DNA from: an uncultured Cellvibrio sp.
GTDB lineage: Bacteria; Pseudomonadota; Gammaproteobacteria; Pseudomonadales; Cellvibrionaceae
Reading direction: 5' to 3'
Assembly: GCA_946480695.1 (NCBI GenBank)
Contig: CAMLKG010000002.1
Span: 124,001-188,000 of the forward strand
Length of the DNA: 64,000 nucleotides
This document shows, one piece after another, positions 1 to 8,584 of this stretch. Below the pieces are notes generated by a model that was not told the DNA's origin, did not search any database, and saw nothing but the letters and a program-made list of their open reading frames with translations. Every line of letters begins with the position of its first letter. The first letter of the stretch is position 1. Both the position numbers and the translations under genes were made by a program.

Positions 1-648
1 GATATTTACCCATTCCCAGCCTGCACCAGCCCAACGGCCATCACTAAATACAGCTTCTTTTTGGTAAAGGTCGTCCAATGTGAGGCCTGCGTTTTGCTTC
101 ATAATGTCCAACACTGTCGCTGAGCTGTAGCCATCAATCGGAACCCCGAAAAAGATTTTTTCCAAGGCTGCGATGAGGCCGGGTGTTGTTTGGTTGTCGG
201 CCAAGAGGGGCAATGGGGTTGGCCAGCTAGTCATGGGTAAGGGGAAGGAAACGAGCAACAGTGCGTAAGCGACCATCGCCGGGTTGAATGGATTGAACCC
301 CATCCCGCCATAGAGTTGTTTGGCCAGGACAATCGCAATAAAACTGCCACTGATAACCAGCCACCAGGGACAATAGGCGGGCAGGGATACCCCGATAAGG
401 ACACCTGTGACCAGGGCGCTGCAATCGCGCAGGTAAAAGATTACCGGGCGTTGACGCAATTTCATCGCGGCGGCTTCAAAGGCGATACAACTGATACTGG
501 CCAGGAATACATTGATCAGCACGCCGATCCCGAAAAAATGGGTTAACGCGGCAATGCCCGGAAAGGTTGCGTAGACTACCAGGCGCATAACACGCCCGGT
601 GCGGTTGGCCCCGTGGGTATGCGGGGAAGTGATATTTAATAACGCCAT
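1..648 (-). CDS. rnfD: RnfD, membrane subunit of Rnf complex (partial, N-terminal 216 residues)
   Basis: Integral membrane subunit of the Rnf (Rsx) ferredoxin:NAD or SoxR-reducing electron-transport complex; the family carries a covalently bound FMN. The reading frame is open from an ATG at 646-648 to the window edge, so the C-terminal part is missing. The translation begins MALLNITSPHTHG and shows several hydrophobic segments, the conserved GGMGFNPFNPAM stretch and, near the edge, GAGWEWVN, all typical of RnfD. The sequence GYSSAT places a threonine at residue 178, matching the flavinylated threonine of the S(G/S)AT motif. It is the fourth rnf gene of a minus-strand operon but is separated from rnfC by two unrelated small genes. 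The gap to the upstream small gene is 35 bases, with a weak GAGAA-type ribosome-binding site. Confidence 0.93.
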   Translation of the reverse strand, partial: MALLNITSPHTHGANRTGRVMRLVVYATFPGIAALTHFFGIGVLINVFLASISCIAFEAAAMKLRQRPVIFYLRDCSALVTGVLIGVSLPAYCPWWLVISGSFIAIVLAKQLYGGMGFNPFNPAMVAYALLLVSFPLPMTSWPTPLPLLADNQTTPGLIAALEKIFFGVPIDGYSSATVLDIMKQNAGLTLDDLYQKEAVFSDGRWAGAGWEWVNI

Positions 649-683
649 CAGGGTTTCTCAAAAAGAAGAATTCATGCGACTGG

Positions 684-986
684 TTAATTGTCGGTTGCAG
701 AATCCCATTCGTGTTCATAGCCATTGCTGACCAAATAACCATTGAGGGTATGAAAAATATATTCGAGCCAATGCTCGAAACCTTCATTCTCCATCACCGT
801 AATTTCTATACCTCGATCTTTTACAGCCTGATCAACCATTTCCCAATAAAATGCGCTGAGTGCTCGGGCTTCACCTGCATTTCTAACCATGCCGGTATCC
901 AGAATCGCTTTAACTTCTGCGTTGGCAAGTTTGTTAGCGTAATGCAGGAGAATGAGTTTCTCTTCCGGATATTTGTAGGTAATCAT
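684..986 (-). CDS. Small acidic protein, possible immunity/antitoxin partner of the upstream toxin-like protein
   Basis: A protein of about 100 residues starting MITYKYPEEKLILLHYANK. I do not recognise a family. A longer in-frame extension exists upstream, but the ATG at 984-986 is preferred because GGGGAG lies eight bases before it and because it overlaps the preceding stop codon in an ATGA tetranucleotide, the usual sign of translational coupling. The protein is rich in Glu and Asp, has no signal peptide or membrane segment, and looks helical. Its position directly after a Tse2-like gene mirrors the tse2-tsi2 order (toxin first, small immunity protein second), so an immunity or antitoxin role is inferred from context only. 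It sits inside the rnf operon between rnfC and rnfD and appears more AT-rich than its neighbours. Confidence 0.6.
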   Translation of the reverse strand: MITYKYPEEKLILLHYANKLANAEVKAILDTGMVRNAGEARALSAFYWEMVDQAVKDRGIEITVMENEGFEHWLEYIFHTLNGYLVSNGYEHEWDSATDN

Positions 987-1447
987 AATGATTTCTCCCC
1001 ACAGCGAATAACGCTCATCCTGTCTGCTACCCAAATCAATTTTGCGACCAACTGATGCACCAGCATTTTTTCGGTTACTCGAAGCAAATAGTGATTGGGG
1101 TCTTGTGGGTCTGGAGCAAATTCTAATCCATCTGGAATATCTGCCTTTTCCAATACCCAAAAAACATCAATACTTTTTGATTCGGTGATTTTCTGCTTCA
1201 GTTTGTAAATTCGTTTCAAGTGTTGCCAATGGGCGGAAAAAGAAAGACCCATATGCGGGTGCGGTAAAACCCATTGCTCATCAGCAGAGAACAAATAATC
1301 TCTTTTTCGAACTCCTTGAATTATTCCCTTATCTGTAACACTTATATATAGGGTTGGGTGAGCGCCTTTCTCGGTAGGGCGTGCATAAAATTTCCCCAAG
1401 GTTTTTACATAATCCCTTAAGTCTTCAAGTGTTTTGAAATACTCCAT
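983..1447 (-). CDS. Tse2-like putative ADP-ribosyltransferase toxin, 154 aa
   Basis: A soluble protein without signal peptide. Its C-terminal half carries GLSFSAHW, then DVFWVLEKADIPDGLEF, then NHYLLRVTEKM. This order (G-x-S near the middle, IP-x-GL, HY-x-L, then a Met/Leu-rich helix) resembles the Tse2 NAD-dependent toxin family as I remember it, where the corresponding pieces are GTSVFD, IPPDLKV and THYTIMP. The match is by eye and moderate. The start is set at the ATG at 1445-1447, six bases after AGGGAC; a further ATG at 1483 would overlap the rnfC stop. The gene ends in a 4-base ATGA overlap with the next small gene, suggesting a coupled toxin-immunity or toxin-antitoxin pair. The location inside the rnf operon is unusual. 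Alternatives: an uncharacterised accessory protein without toxicity. Confidence 0.55.
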   Translation of the reverse strand: MEYFKTLEDLRDYVKTLGKFYARPTEKGAHPTLYISVTDKGIIQGVRKRDYLFSADEQWVLPHPHMGLSFSAHWQHLKRIYKLKQKITESKSIDVFWVLEKADIPDGLEFAPDPQDPNHYLLRVTEKMLVHQLVAKLIWVADRMSVIRCGEKSL

Positions 1448-1469
1448 ATTTGTCCCTGATTTATTCGTT

Positions 1470-3827
1470 TTAAGCAATATCAAATTCGCTCAATTTTTCT
1501 TCCAGCTTGGTGACACCGGCGCGGAAGGCTTCGATATTGGGATCATTTTCAGCCTCCGCTTTGGCCAGGCGTTCACGGGCCTTTTGTAAACGATTTTGCA
1601 GGGATTGCATTTGCTCAGTGCGCTTTTCGTCATCGCTCATGATTGCCATAGCGGCGGCTTTCGCCCTGGCTTTCTCGATAGCTGCCTGGGCAGCGCTTTG
1701 CTCGACTGTTTCCGTGACTGGCGCTGGCGCCGGGATTGGTTCAGTGACTCCCAGTGCTGCCAACTCTGCTTCTGCCTCACGAATCTTTTCGCGCAGTTTG
1801 CTGGCGCCTTGTTCAAGGGCATCCAGGTTGGCGCTGCCTTCGGCTTTTGCACCGGCAACTTTTTCCTCCGCCTTCGCGAGGCGTGAGCGCAAGGATTCGA
1901 GGTTGGCGCGCGCTTTATCGACGGGCGGCATGGTTAACTTAGCCTGGGCGCGGGCGATGGCTGCCGCCACTGGGTCATTGGGATCCGCTACTGGGGCCTT
2001 ATCGTCTGTTATTGCTGGCGTGGCGGTTTGGCTGGCAACGAATTCGGCAAGCTTTTTCTCCGCCTCAGCAACTTTTAATTCGGCTTGCTTGATGCGCGCT
2101 TTTTGTTTTTCGAGTTGTTCTTCAGTGATGCTGGAGCCCGCTTCGTTAGGGACCAGTGGCTTTTGCGCGAATGCCAACCCGTTTTGGGCGGCAGCCAACA
2201 GGCGTTCCAATTTAGCTTTTTGTTCGTCGGGTGATGCCTCTGCTGCACTGGCCTTTGCCACAGCGGCACTCACTGGATCGTTTGCGGTCGCCAAATGGGT
2301 TGCGGGGTTGGCGGCAGGCGCTTCGGCTGCCTTTTCTGCGAGTTTCTTTTTCGCTTCCTCGGCTGCTTTTTGACGCGCCAGGCGCTTGGCTTCTTTTTCA
2401 GCTTCTTCCTTGGCGATGCGCGCTTTACGGAATTCGAAACGCTGGCGGGAACGGTCAGCTTTTTCCTTCTCTATTTCATGCAGGCGAATGCTGCCTTTGG
2501 CGGCGCGGTAGTATTGCACCAGCGGGATGGTGCTGGGGCATACGTATGAGCAGGCGCCGCATTCAATACAATCAAACAGATTATGGGATTCAAGCCGGTC
2601 AAAATCCTCGGCTTGGGCATACCAAAACAATTGCTGTGGCAAGAGGCTTACCGGGCAAACTTCGGCACACATTCCGCAGCGGATACAGGCCTGCGCCGGT
2701 TGGGGCGGTGGTAGCTCCCGCGTGCCGGGGGCGAGAATGCAGTTGGTGGTTTTTATCACCGGGGCATCCAGGTCGAGCAAGCTAAAGCCCATCATTGGGC
2801 CGCCCATGATTACCCTGGAGGCTCGGGCCGCATCAAAACCGTGCTGCGCCAATACATAGCTGATGGGAGTACCGATCAATACATCGATATTTCGCTGGAT
2901 TTGCAGCGACTCGCCCACTACCGTGGTGACGCGGGAAATAAGCGGTTCGCCATAACGCACAGCCCTCCAGGCCGCAACAGCCGTACCCACGTTGACGCAA
3001 ATAACACCTATATCCGCCGAGTGATGACCGCTGGGGATTTCACGCCCGGTCAGGATCTGGATTAACTGTTTTGCACCACCGGAGGGATATTTGGTGGGGA
3101 ACGCCACCACCTGGATTTTTGCCGCTTCCGGGTCGTTAACCGCAGCGCCAGCCACGGCGGCCCTCAGGGCGGCAATGGCGTTGGGTTTATTGTCTTCGAT
3201 ACCAATCAGCAGGTTGCCGGGGTGATGGAGGATATGGCTCAGTAATAAAGTACCGGCCACCAGTTCATCGGCGCGAACCTGCATCAAAATATCGTCGGCG
3301 GTAATGTAAGGCTCGCACTCCGCGCCGTTGAGGATCAGGGTATCAATTACCTGGGTGGATTTAGGGGCGAGTTTGACGGCGGTGGGAAAGCCGGCACCAC
3401 CGAGTCCCGCTACTCCCGCCTCACGGATTTTTTTCAGCAAATCCAGTCGATCCTGTGCGCGGTAATCAGCGCATTCTTCCCTGGCAACCCATTCATGCTT
3501 GCCATCGGGTTGGATAACGATAGATTCGGCGTTCATTCCCGATGGATGGGGAATGGCTCGTTCCTCAATCGCAATGACGGTGCCCGAGGTTGATGCGTGG
3601 GTATTGGCGCTAAAGGTGCCGTCCGCGGCTCCGATCAATTGTCCGGTTAGCACGCGCTCACCTACTTGCACGACTGGCTGCGCCGGCGTACCCATGTGCT
3701 GGTTCAGGGGAATCACCAGGACCGGCGGCAACGGAATATTACCCAGCGGTAATTGCAAGGATTGGATTTTATTTTCAGGCGGGTGAATGCCGCCGGGTAG
3801 CTCCCAGACTTTGATTAGGCTAGTCAT
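1470..3827 (-). CDS. rnfC: RnfC, NADH-facing iron-sulfur subunit with long coiled-coil C-terminus
   Basis: Peripheral subunit of the Rnf complex that binds NADH and FMN and passes electrons through two [4Fe-4S] clusters. The 785-residue product begins with the PGGIHPPENK stretch of RnfC. An SLBB/FMN-binding part (GVAGLGGAGFPTAVK and NGAECEPYI) follows, then two ferredoxin motifs, CIRCGMCAEVCP with cysteines 381, 384, 387 and 391, and CIECGACSYVCP with cysteines 420, 423, 426 and 430. From about residue 450 the protein is a roughly 335-residue Ala/Lys/Glu-rich extension predicted to form coiled coil, containing recurring NDPVxAAxAxAxA-type segments at about 515-525, 620-630 and in degenerate form later. 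Such tails occur in gammaproteobacterial RnfC and vary in length. The start codon directly abuts the rnfB stop, consistent with one operon. Confidence 0.96.
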   Translation of the reverse strand: MTSLIKVWELPGGIHPPENKIQSLQLPLGNIPLPPVLVIPLNQHMGTPAQPVVQVGERVLTGQLIGAADGTFSANTHASTSGTVIAIEERAIPHPSGMNAESIVIQPDGKHEWVAREECADYRAQDRLDLLKKIREAGVAGLGGAGFPTAVKLAPKSTQVIDTLILNGAECEPYITADDILMQVRADELVAGTLLLSHILHHPGNLLIGIEDNKPNAIAALRAAVAGAAVNDPEAAKIQVVAFPTKYPSGGAKQLIQILTGREIPSGHHSADIGVICVNVGTAVAAWRAVRYGEPLISRVTTVVGESLQIQRNIDVLIGTPISYVLAQHGFDAARASRVIMGGPMMGFSLLDLDAPVIKTTNCILAPGTRELPPPQPAQACIRCGMCAEVCPVSLLPQQLFWYAQAEDFDRLESHNLFDCIECGACSYVCPSTIPLVQYYRAAKGSIRLHEIEKEKADRSRQRFEFRKARIAKEEAEKEAKRLARQKAAEEAKKKLAEKAAEAPAANPATHLATANDPVSAAVAKASAAEASPDEQKAKLERLLAAAQNGLAFAQKPLVPNEAGSSITEEQLEKQKARIKQAELKVAEAEKKLAEFVASQTATPAITDDKAPVADPNDPVAAAIARAQAKLTMPPVDKARANLESLRSRLAKAEEKVAGAKAEGSANLDALEQGASKLREKIREAEAELAALGVTEPIPAPAPVTETVEQSAAQAAIEKARAKAAAMAIMSDDEKRTEQMQSLQNRLQKARERLAKAEAENDPNIEAFRAGVTKLEEKLSEFDIA

Positions 3828-4517
3828 TTATGCGGCTTTACCTGTCTCGTCGGTGGTTTTGTGCGTATCAAAAGCCGCACCCCTGCCCAGGTCAGAGGCA
3901 ATCAAATTTATTTCGCTGGCGATCACATGGAATACCGGTGTTTGGTTGGTTGCCGGCAAATCCCACTTCCAGGTTTTAAGGTCGGTCTGTACCGGGACCA
4001 TATCGATGCAATCGACCGGACAGGGTTCCACGCACAGGTCACAGCCGGTGCATTCGTCGGCAATTACCGTGTGCATGTGTTTGGCCGCACCCAGGATTGC
4101 ATCCATTGGGCAAGCCTGGATGCACTTGGTACAACCGATACATTCATCTTCGCGGATAAAGGCAACTTTCTTCACATTGGAGTGTTCGCCATGCTCGGCG
4201 TCCAGCGAAGGAGCTTCTACGTCCAGCAAATCTGCCAGGGCATTGATCGTAGCCTGGCCGCCCGGTGGGCACTTGTTGATAGCTTCACCACCGGCAATTG
4301 CCTGGGCATAGGGGCGGCAGCCGGGATGGCCGCACTGGCCGCACTGGGTTTGGGGCAGGAGGGCGTCGATTTGGTCCACAATAGGGTCGCCTTCCACTTT
4401 GAATTTCACTGCAGCAAATCCAAGCACCGCACCAAACAGGGCGGCCAATCCGCCCAGGGCGATAAGGGCGCTGATTACCGGGTTTTGCAGGATAAAATCG
4501 ATCATGCTCGCATTCAC
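3828..4517 (-). CDS. rnfB: RnfB, ferredoxin-type subunit of Rnf complex
   Basis: Membrane-anchored iron-sulfur subunit that takes electrons from ferredoxin in the Rnf complex. A hydrophobic N-terminal helix (about residues 12-37) is followed by the four-Fe-four-S motif CGQCGHPGC with cysteines 59, 62 and 67 and a later Cys83, and then two bacterial ferredoxin motifs, [12 protein letters not shown] and [12 protein letters not shown]. The length of 225-229 residues is somewhat above the usual 190-200. The start is uncertain: the longer frame uses GTG at 4515-4517 (protein MNASMIDF, resembling the MNA start of other RnfB proteins), while an ATG four codons downstream at 4503-4505 is equally possible. 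The GGAG upstream lies too close to the GTG and rather far from the ATG. The stop directly abuts the start of rnfC. Confidence 0.96.
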   Translation of the reverse strand: MNASMIDFILQNPVISALIALGGLAALFGAVLGFAAVKFKVEGDPIVDQIDALLPQTQCGQCGHPGCRPYAQAIAGGEAINKCPPGGQATINALADLLDVEAPSLDAEHGEHSNVKKVAFIREDECIGCTKCIQACPMDAILGAAKHMHTVIADECTGCDLCVEPCPVDCIDMVPVQTDLKTWKWDLPATNQTPVFHVIASEINLIASDLGRGAAFDTHKTTDETGKAA

Positions 4518-4522
4518 TCCGC

Positions 4523-5113
4523 TTATTGCAAGCTGACCAAACCGCCAAAGCCAAGGAAGGCCAGGGCCATAAGGCCAGCGGTGATCATACCGATGGACGC
4601 GCCTTTAAACGGCGCGGGCACATCGGCTACCGCAAGGCGTTCGCGCATGGCCGAAAACAGCACCAGAACCATCGCAAAACCCAATGCGCCACCGAACCCG
4701 TACAGGGTGGATTCAAAGAAGTTGTGGACCTTTTGGGTATTCAGCAGGGCTACGCCCAATACCGCGCAGTTAACGGTAATCAATGGCAAAAACACACCCA
4801 GCACGCGGTAAAGCAGGGGGCTGGTTTTCTCCATAAACATTTTTACAAACTGCACTACCGCCGCAATCACCAGGATAAAGGCAATGGTCCGCAGGTAACT
4901 CAAGCCGAGGGGGGCGAGTACCCAGGTATTTACCAAATAGGTGCAGATAGAGGCGAGGGTCATCACAAAGGTTGTGGCCCCGGCCATGCCTATGGCGCTT
5001 TCCAATTTGTTGGATACCCCCATAAACGGACACAGGCCCAGGAATTGCGCCAATACAAAATTATTCACCAGCACGGTGCTGAGCAGAATGATGGCTAATT
5101 CGCTGAAACTCAT
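4523..5113 (-). CDS. rnfA: RnfA, membrane subunit of Rnf complex
   Basis: Six-helix integral membrane subunit of the Rnf/Rsx complex, homologous to RnfE and NqrD/NqrE. The 196-residue product starts [20 protein letters not shown] and contains the family signatures [18 protein letters not shown] and [11 protein letters not shown]. The length matches the family (about 193). It is the first rnf gene of the minus-strand cluster, five bases before rnfB. The 240 bases upstream, between metG and rnfA, contain the metG terminator followed by AT-rich sequence that must hold the operon promoter; no clear regulator box was seen. Rnf operons in this group often supply reducing power for SoxR reset or nitrogen metabolism; nothing here decides between these roles. 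Confidence 0.97.
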   Translation of the reverse strand: MSFSELAIILLSTVLVNNFVLAQFLGLCPFMGVSNKLESAIGMAGATTFVMTLASICTYLVNTWVLAPLGLSYLRTIAFILVIAAVVQFVKMFMEKTSPLLYRVLGVFLPLITVNCAVLGVALLNTQKVHNFFESTLYGFGGALGFAMVLVLFSAMRERLAVADVPAPFKGASIGMITAGLMALAFLGFGGLVSLQ

Positions 5114-5306
5114 GGTGTTTTTCCGCTGGGAAACAGGGGGGATGTTTTCGGGCTGCGTATTATCGGCAAGCGGAGGGGGATTCTCAATAAAAATGATATA
5201 AAGCTTTAGTTTCTTTCTTTATATCTTTATGAATTCCCTTCTTTTTGCTGCTGTAATTGCCTTGTTTCATCTTGATCCGGATTAATTCAATAAACCATCT
5301 GCCTTC

Positions 5307-5337
5307 AAAAACCTTCCTTGTGAAAAGGAAGGTTTTT
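5307..5337 (-). terminator. Intrinsic terminator after metG
   Basis: A perfect 13-bp inverted repeat, arms 5307-5319 and 5325-5337 with a 5-base loop. The arms end in five A and five T, so the minus-strand transcript leaving metG ends its stem in a T-run. It lies just after the metG stop and before rnfA, separating the two transcription units. Confidence 0.85.
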
Positions 5338-5353
5338 GGGGCGGAATCAAGGA

Positions 5354-7396
5354 CTACATCACGCGCTGGCCGGGTTTTGCCCCGCCGTGCGGCTCCAGTA
5401 AATAAAGCTCGCTTCCACCGGGACCGGCCGCTAACACCATGCCTTCACTTATGCCGAATTTCATTTTGCGCGGTTTAAGGTTGGCGACAACGACAGTGAG
5501 CTTGCCCACCAGGTCTTCCGGTTTATAAGCCGCTTTGATACCCGAAAATACATTGCGGGTTTCACCGCCCAGGTCCAGCGTGAGACGCAGCAATTTATCC
5601 GAACCTTCAACATGCTCGGCATTGGCTATGAGCGCGATCCGCAAATCCACCCTGGCGAAATCATTAAAGTCAATTTCCGCTGCAATTGGCTCCCGATCAA
5701 TTGTTTCCACGGTTGCTTTTGCCGCTGGTGCGGCGGCAAGGGCTTCTTTGCCCGCTTCAATCATTGCGTCCACCTTGTCTTTTTCTATGCGGGTGAGCAG
5801 TGGTTTAAATTCATTAATTTTTTCACCGGAGCGGAAGCTCAACGGGGCGTTCCAGCTCAAGGTTTCCCCCAGGAACTGTTCGGCATCGTTGGTTAATGCC
5901 GGCAATACCGGTTTCAGGTAGGTCAGCAGGGCGCGGAACATATTGATGCCGAGGGTACAAACCGCCTGGGTTTGTGCTTCAGCGTCGGGTTGCTTGGCCA
6001 GCTTCCAGGGTTCTTGTGTGGCGATATATTCATTAGCGGCATCGGCCAGCGCCATGATTTCGCGCATGGCTTTGCTGTAATCACGGCTTTCGTAATAGCT
6101 GGCGATGGTCTCTCCTGCCGCTACAAACTGCTGCCACAGCGCTTTATCGGCTATTTCATTGGCCAAAATACCGCCCGCATTGCTGATAAATTTCGCGGTG
6201 CGGCTGGCGATGTTGACTACTTTTCCCACCAGGTCTGAATTCACGCGCTGGATGAAGTCCTCCAGGTTCAGGTCAATGTCATCTACATTGCTGGTGAGTT
6301 TTGCGGCGAAGTAATAGCGCAGGTACTCGGGGTTCAAGTGGTCAAGGTAGGTGCGGGCATTAATAAACGTGCCGCGTGACTTGCTCATCTTGGTACCGTT
6401 CACCGTTAAAAAGCCGTGCACGCAAATTCGGTTCGGTGTGCGCAAATTGGCGGAGTGCAACATTGCCGGCCAAAACAGCGCATGGAAATTTACGATGTCC
6501 TTGCCGATAAAGTGATACACCTCGGCGGTGGAATCCGGCTTCCAGTACTCGTACCAATCCTTGCCCTGCTTATCCAACAGGTTCTTCAAGCTGGCGATAT
6601 AACCGATAGGCGCATCCAGCCAGACATAAAAATATTTACCGGGCTCGCCGGGGATTTCAAAACCAAAATAGGGCGCATCGCGGGATATATCCCACTCTTG
6701 TAAACCGGCATCCAGCCATTCGGCCATTTTGTTGGCAACTTCTTCTTGCAGGTGACCGGCGCGAGTCCAGTTTTTCAAAAAGTCGCTGAACGCGGGCAAG
6801 GTGAAGAAAAAGTGCTCCGAATCTTTTGCAACCGGGGTAGCCCCGGAAATCGCCGACCTGGGGTTTAGCAAATCCATCGGGGAATAGGTCGCGCCGCATT
6901 TTTCGCAGTTATCGCCGTATTGGTCTTCGCTTTTGCATTTGGGACAAGTGCCTTTGATGTAGCGGTCGGCGAGGAATAACTGTTTCTCCGGGTCATAGGC
7001 TTGGGTAATGGCGCGGGTTGCGATATGGCCATTGGCTTTCAAGCGCTCGTAAATCATCGTGGAGAGCTGGCGGTTTTCTTCCGAATGGGTGGAGTGGTAA
7101 TTATCGAAACCGATATTAAACGCGGCAAAATCCGCCTCATGTTCGGCTTTTACATTGGCGATTTGTTGTTCGGGTGAATGCCCGATCTGTTCAGCCTTGA
7201 GCATGATTGCCGTGCCGTGGGCGTCGTCCGCGCAGACATAAATACAATCCACACCGCGCATTTTCTGGAAGCGCACCCAAATATCGGTCTGTATATATTC
7301 GACCAAATGACCAAGGTGGATGGAACCATTGGCATAGGGCAGGGCGCTGGTAACAAGAATCTTGCGGGGTGATGCGTTGTGTGGCGAATGGGTCAT
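5354..7396 (-). CDS. metG: Methionyl-tRNA synthetase
   Basis: Charges tRNA-Met with methionine; cytoplasmic class I synthetase. At 680 residues it is the long bacterial form. The HIGH-type motif is HLGH at residues 27-30 and the KMSKS loop is at 336-340. A zinc knuckle CPKC-x9-CEKC lies around residues 146-161. From about residue 575 to the end is a C-terminal tRNA-binding (EMAP II-like) domain with FARVDLRI and LKPRKMKFG, present in dimeric MetRS enzymes. In pseudomonads metG also lies upstream of the rnf genes, as here. The usual neighbour apbC/mrp is absent; the next gene upstream, on the plus strand, is a DUF4870 protein. Confidence 0.98.
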   Translation of the reverse strand: MTHSPHNASPRKILVTSALPYANGSIHLGHLVEYIQTDIWVRFQKMRGVDCIYVCADDAHGTAIMLKAEQIGHSPEQQIANVKAEHEADFAAFNIGFDNYHSTHSEENRQLSTMIYERLKANGHIATRAITQAYDPEKQLFLADRYIKGTCPKCKSEDQYGDNCEKCGATYSPMDLLNPRSAISGATPVAKDSEHFFFTLPAFSDFLKNWTRAGHLQEEVANKMAEWLDAGLQEWDISRDAPYFGFEIPGEPGKYFYVWLDAPIGYIASLKNLLDKQGKDWYEYWKPDSTAEVYHFIGKDIVNFHALFWPAMLHSANLRTPNRICVHGFLTVNGTKMSKSRGTFINARTYLDHLNPEYLRYYFAAKLTSNVDDIDLNLEDFIQRVNSDLVGKVVNIASRTAKFISNAGGILANEIADKALWQQFVAAGETIASYYESRDYSKAMREIMALADAANEYIATQEPWKLAKQPDAEAQTQAVCTLGINMFRALLTYLKPVLPALTNDAEQFLGETLSWNAPLSFRSGEKINEFKPLLTRIEKDKVDAMIEAGKEALAAAPAAKATVETIDREPIAAEIDFNDFARVDLRIALIANAEHVEGSDKLLRLTLDLGGETRNVFSGIKAAYKPEDLVGKLTVVVANLKPRKMKFGISEGMVLAAGPGGSELYLLEPHGGAKPGQRVM

Positions 7397-7633
7397 AGGG
7401 TCAAACCTGTCGAATTCATTTGGCGGGAGTCCCGGGGTTGGCCGGGCCGCAAAAAAGGTGGCGAACTATAGCATTTTTCACAATGGCTTTCAGGTCGGGT
7501 TGGGGTTTGGTTGTTTATTCGTCAATCGACTGCTATTACTTATCTGCCGATAGGCTCAGGGTTGATTATCTACACCCGTTTTTATCTACACCCATCACCA
7601 TCAAACGATGATCAATGAAAAAAGGGGAAGGCT

Positions 7634-7993
7634 ATGGAAAACAATCAAACGTCGAATACCGAAGTTGCAACCACTGTTTCGCAGGATGCAAAAAACCTGG
7701 CGCTGCTGCTATGGCTGGGCACGATTTTTTTTGGATTTATACCCGGCCTGGTAATGTACCTGGTGAAAAAAGATGATGCCTATGTTCTGGACCAGAGCAA
7801 AGAAGCGCTTAACTGGTCCATTACCGCACTTATAGGTTATGTAGCGGGAATGATATTGACGGTAATTGTGATCGGTGTCCTGGTAATCGCCGCCGTGGGC
7901 ATCTGTCACCTTGTGTTCTGCATCATGGGAATTATCGCCGTGACCAGCGGCAAGCCTTTCCGCGTACCCTTTGCGTTGCGTTTAATTAAATAG
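7634..7993 (+). CDS. DUF4870 / Tic20-like small membrane protein
   Basis: A 119-residue protein of unknown function. After a polar N-terminus of about 20 residues, it shows three hydrophobic stretches (about 24-44, 62-84 and 86-100). It carries the DUF4870 hallmarks: a WLG segment, DQSKEALNWSIT in the centre and GKPFRVPFALRLIK at the C-terminus, close to the family consensus in which the tail follows the last helix. A GGGGAAGG ribosome-binding site lies before the ATG. It is monocistronic: metG diverges upstream and greB converges downstream, with a strong inverted repeat between the two stops. Members are often upregulated or lost without clear phenotype; no role is proposed. Confidence 0.85.
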   Translation: MENNQTSNTEVATTVSQDAKNLALLLWLGTIFFGFIPGLVMYLVKKDDAYVLDQSKEALNWSITALIGYVAGMILTVIVIGVLVIAAVGICHLVFCIMGIIAVTSGKPFRVPFALRLIK

Positions 7994-8003
7994 CCAGTCC
8001 ATC

Positions 8004-8029
8004 GCAGGCAAAACATGTGTTTTGCCTGC
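8004..8029. terminator. Hairpin between convergent DUF4870 gene and greB
   Basis: A perfect inverted repeat with 12-base arms, 8004-8015 and 8018-8029, eleven bases after the DUF4870 stop. The A-run and T-run inside the arms (CAAAACA/TGTTTTG) suit a bidirectional terminator, though no long T-tract follows on either strand. Confidence 0.6.
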
Positions 8030-8074
8030 TGATGTCCGCCCCGTGTAAACAAATGCCGCTAGTCTCCCGGGTAT

Positions 8075-8584
8075 TTATTCGTCATAGGGTTTGTACTCAA
8101 TGTTCGAAATGTAAAAAAACTCTTCGCCTTCCGGCTTCCTTAAAACGATTTCATCATCAATACGTTTGCCGAGCATGGCTTTGGCAAGTGGTGAATCCAT
8201 ACTCAATTTTTGCTGCGCAACATCAAACTCATCGGGGCCGACAATCTGGTAGGTTTTCTCACTGCCGCCTTCATCTTCCAGTGTCACCCAGGCACCGAAA
8301 AATACTTTGCTGTGGTCTTCGGGCAGGCGATCAACAACGGTTAACACTTCCATACGCTTGGATAAATAACGTACCCGCGAATCAATTTCCCGCAGGCGTT
8401 TTTTGCCGTAAATATAATCCCCGTTTTCGCTGCGGTCGCCATTTTTAGCGGCTTCGTGAACTGCCTGGGTGACTTGCGGGCGCTCTATTTTCCACAGTTG
8501 GGTCACTTCATCTTTCATGCGTTTAAAACCCGCCGCAGTAATATAGCTAGAGCCTTTGGGGGATGGTGGTCGCCAGCGTCCCAT
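8075..8584 (-). CDS. greB: Transcription elongation factor GreB
   Basis: Rescues backtracked RNA polymerase by stimulating cleavage of the transcript 3' end. The 169-residue product has the N-terminal antiparallel coiled coil with the acidic tip motif ENGDYIYGKKRLREIDSR, in which the Asp/Glu pair sits around residues 53-56 and the YIYGKK form marks GreB rather than GreA. The C-terminal FKBP-like domain ends SNIEYKPYDE. Family length is about 160. The start overlaps the stop of the upstream S9 peptidase by one base (TAATG), so the two are probably co-transcribed and translationally coupled. Confidence 0.97.
   Translation of the reverse strand: MGRWRPPSPKGSSYITAAGFKRMKDEVTQLWKIERPQVTQAVHEAAKNGDRSENGDYIYGKKRLREIDSRVRYLSKRMEVLTVVDRLPEDHSKVFFGAWVTLEDEGGSEKTYQIVGPDEFDVAQQKLSMDSPLAKAMLGKRIDDEIVLRKPEGEEFFYISNIEYKPYDE

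Noticed and set aside
1507..2373. 288-codon plus-strand frame inside rnfC
   Set aside because: It is the antisense of the Ala/Lys/Glu-rich RnfC tail, and its Ala/Ser-rich product is the expected mirror of biased codons. rnfC is certain.
3861..4811. 316-codon plus-strand frame across rnfB and rnfA
   Set aside because: Spans two well identified genes on the other strand, has no known motif and no ribosome-binding site.
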